A stretch of 64,000 nucleotides of DNA from Microglena sp. YARC (Eukaryota; Chlorophyta; Chlorophyceae; Chlamydomonadales; Chlamydomonadaceae): assembly GCA_022414725.1 (NCBI GenBank), contig CM039462.1, positions 17,806,531-17,870,530 of the forward strand, given 5' to 3'. Each line of letters begins with the position of its first letter. Positions within the stretch are counted from its first letter, which is position 1. The position numbers and the translations under genes were made by a program. Shown here piece by piece: positions 63,540 through 64,000 of this stretch. Below the pieces are notes generated by a model, which was given only the letters and a program-made list of their open reading frames with translations, had not been told where the DNA came from and ran no database searches.

Positions 63540-64000
63540 CTAGTGTTTGGCCCAAGGATGGGGTCAGGGGGCTTCCACTCCTAGGGTAGGGTCTAGGAAG
63601 GTCACATCTGGCTACACTTTTTTCGATAAGGTGTGCGTGCTTTGGCTTTACCTTCTAGGGTAGGGTCTAGGGAGGTCATATCAGTCTCAGCAAAGAAGGT
63701 CGCACCTAGCTAGTCTTCCTACAATAAGGAGTGCGTACTTTGGCTTCAACTTCTAGGGAGGTCATATCAATATCAGCATAGGTCCCACCTTCCTAGTCTT
63801 CCTCCGATAAGGCGTGTGTGCTTTGGCTTCAAATTCTAGGGTAGGGTCTAAGGAGGTCATATCAGTCCCAGTAAAGACGGTCCCAACTGGCTAGTCTTCC
63901 TCCGATTAGGTGTGGAGCTTTGGCGTCCACTTCTAGGGTAGGGTCAAGGAAAGTTGCTCCTTGCTAGTCTTCCTCCGATAAGGTGTGCGTGCTTTGGCTT
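63540..64000. repeat. ~105-120-bp tandem array running off the window
   Basis: Four units contain CTTCTAGGGTAGGGTCTAGG, GGTCATATCAGTCTCAG, CTAGTCTTCCTCCGATAAGG and TGTGCGTGCTTTGGCTT; the last is cut by the window end. Confidence 0.85.

Overview
The window is eukaryotic nuclear DNA, most likely from a green alga. The evidence is two spliced genes with GT-AG introns of about 1 to 6 kb, interstitial plant-type CCCTAAA telomeric repeats, tRNA-derived SINE-like repeats, hAT-type transposons with 8-bp target duplications, and a very high load of minisatellites. A prasinophyte-like alga with a large, repeat-rich genome fits best; this is inference, since no marker here names the species. There are no bacterial operons, CRISPR arrays or rRNA genes. 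Almost all long open frames are translated tandem repeats and not genes.

Two genes could be assembled by eye from exon homology plus matching splice phases, and they converge on the repeat-filled middle of the window. (1) Plus strand, 1480-12019: the 3' part of a Mediator subunit 25 (MED25) gene. Four exons encode the end of the vWA domain, a Gln/Pro-rich linker and an ACID-like C-terminal domain. The 5' end lies outside the window or was not recognised. (2) Minus strand, 61110-34326: most of an RSM22/METTL17-type mitochondrial small-subunit assembly factor (methyltransferase-like). Thirteen exons keep one reading frame through 12 introns and give about 778 residues. They cover the methyltransferase-like fold, the Fe-S cysteines and the conserved C-terminus. 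The first exon or exons were not found.

Layout: 1-1.5 kb repeats and upstream intron; 1.5-12 kb MED25; 12-34 kb transposon remnants, one hAT element with an intact target-site duplication (17.4-18.6 kb), a few orphan exon-like frames, and a 1000-N gap (25501-26500). The sequence after the gap (26501 to about 32360) is an indel-rich second copy of about 18928-25010, probably an assembly artefact. From 34.3 to 61.1 kb is the RSM22-like gene, with introns full of minisatellites and MITEs; 61.1-64 kb is more repeats.

The most unusual observation is a recurring architecture in both genes. Many introns contain tandem or near-tandem copies of the adjacent exon edge together with its splice site. 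Copies of the exon 3' end plus 5' splice site lie downstream of the true donor (1645-2010, 2300-2390, 10520-10925, 36300-36568, 43768-43806, 51630-52310, 54411-54931). Copies of the 3' splice site plus exon 5' end lie upstream of the true acceptor (586-1479, 9130-9680, 11190-11250, 34603-34695, 39541-40450, 55160-55200, 60055-60230). The repeats therefore appear to have grown out of splice junctions, leaving arrays of decoy splice sites.
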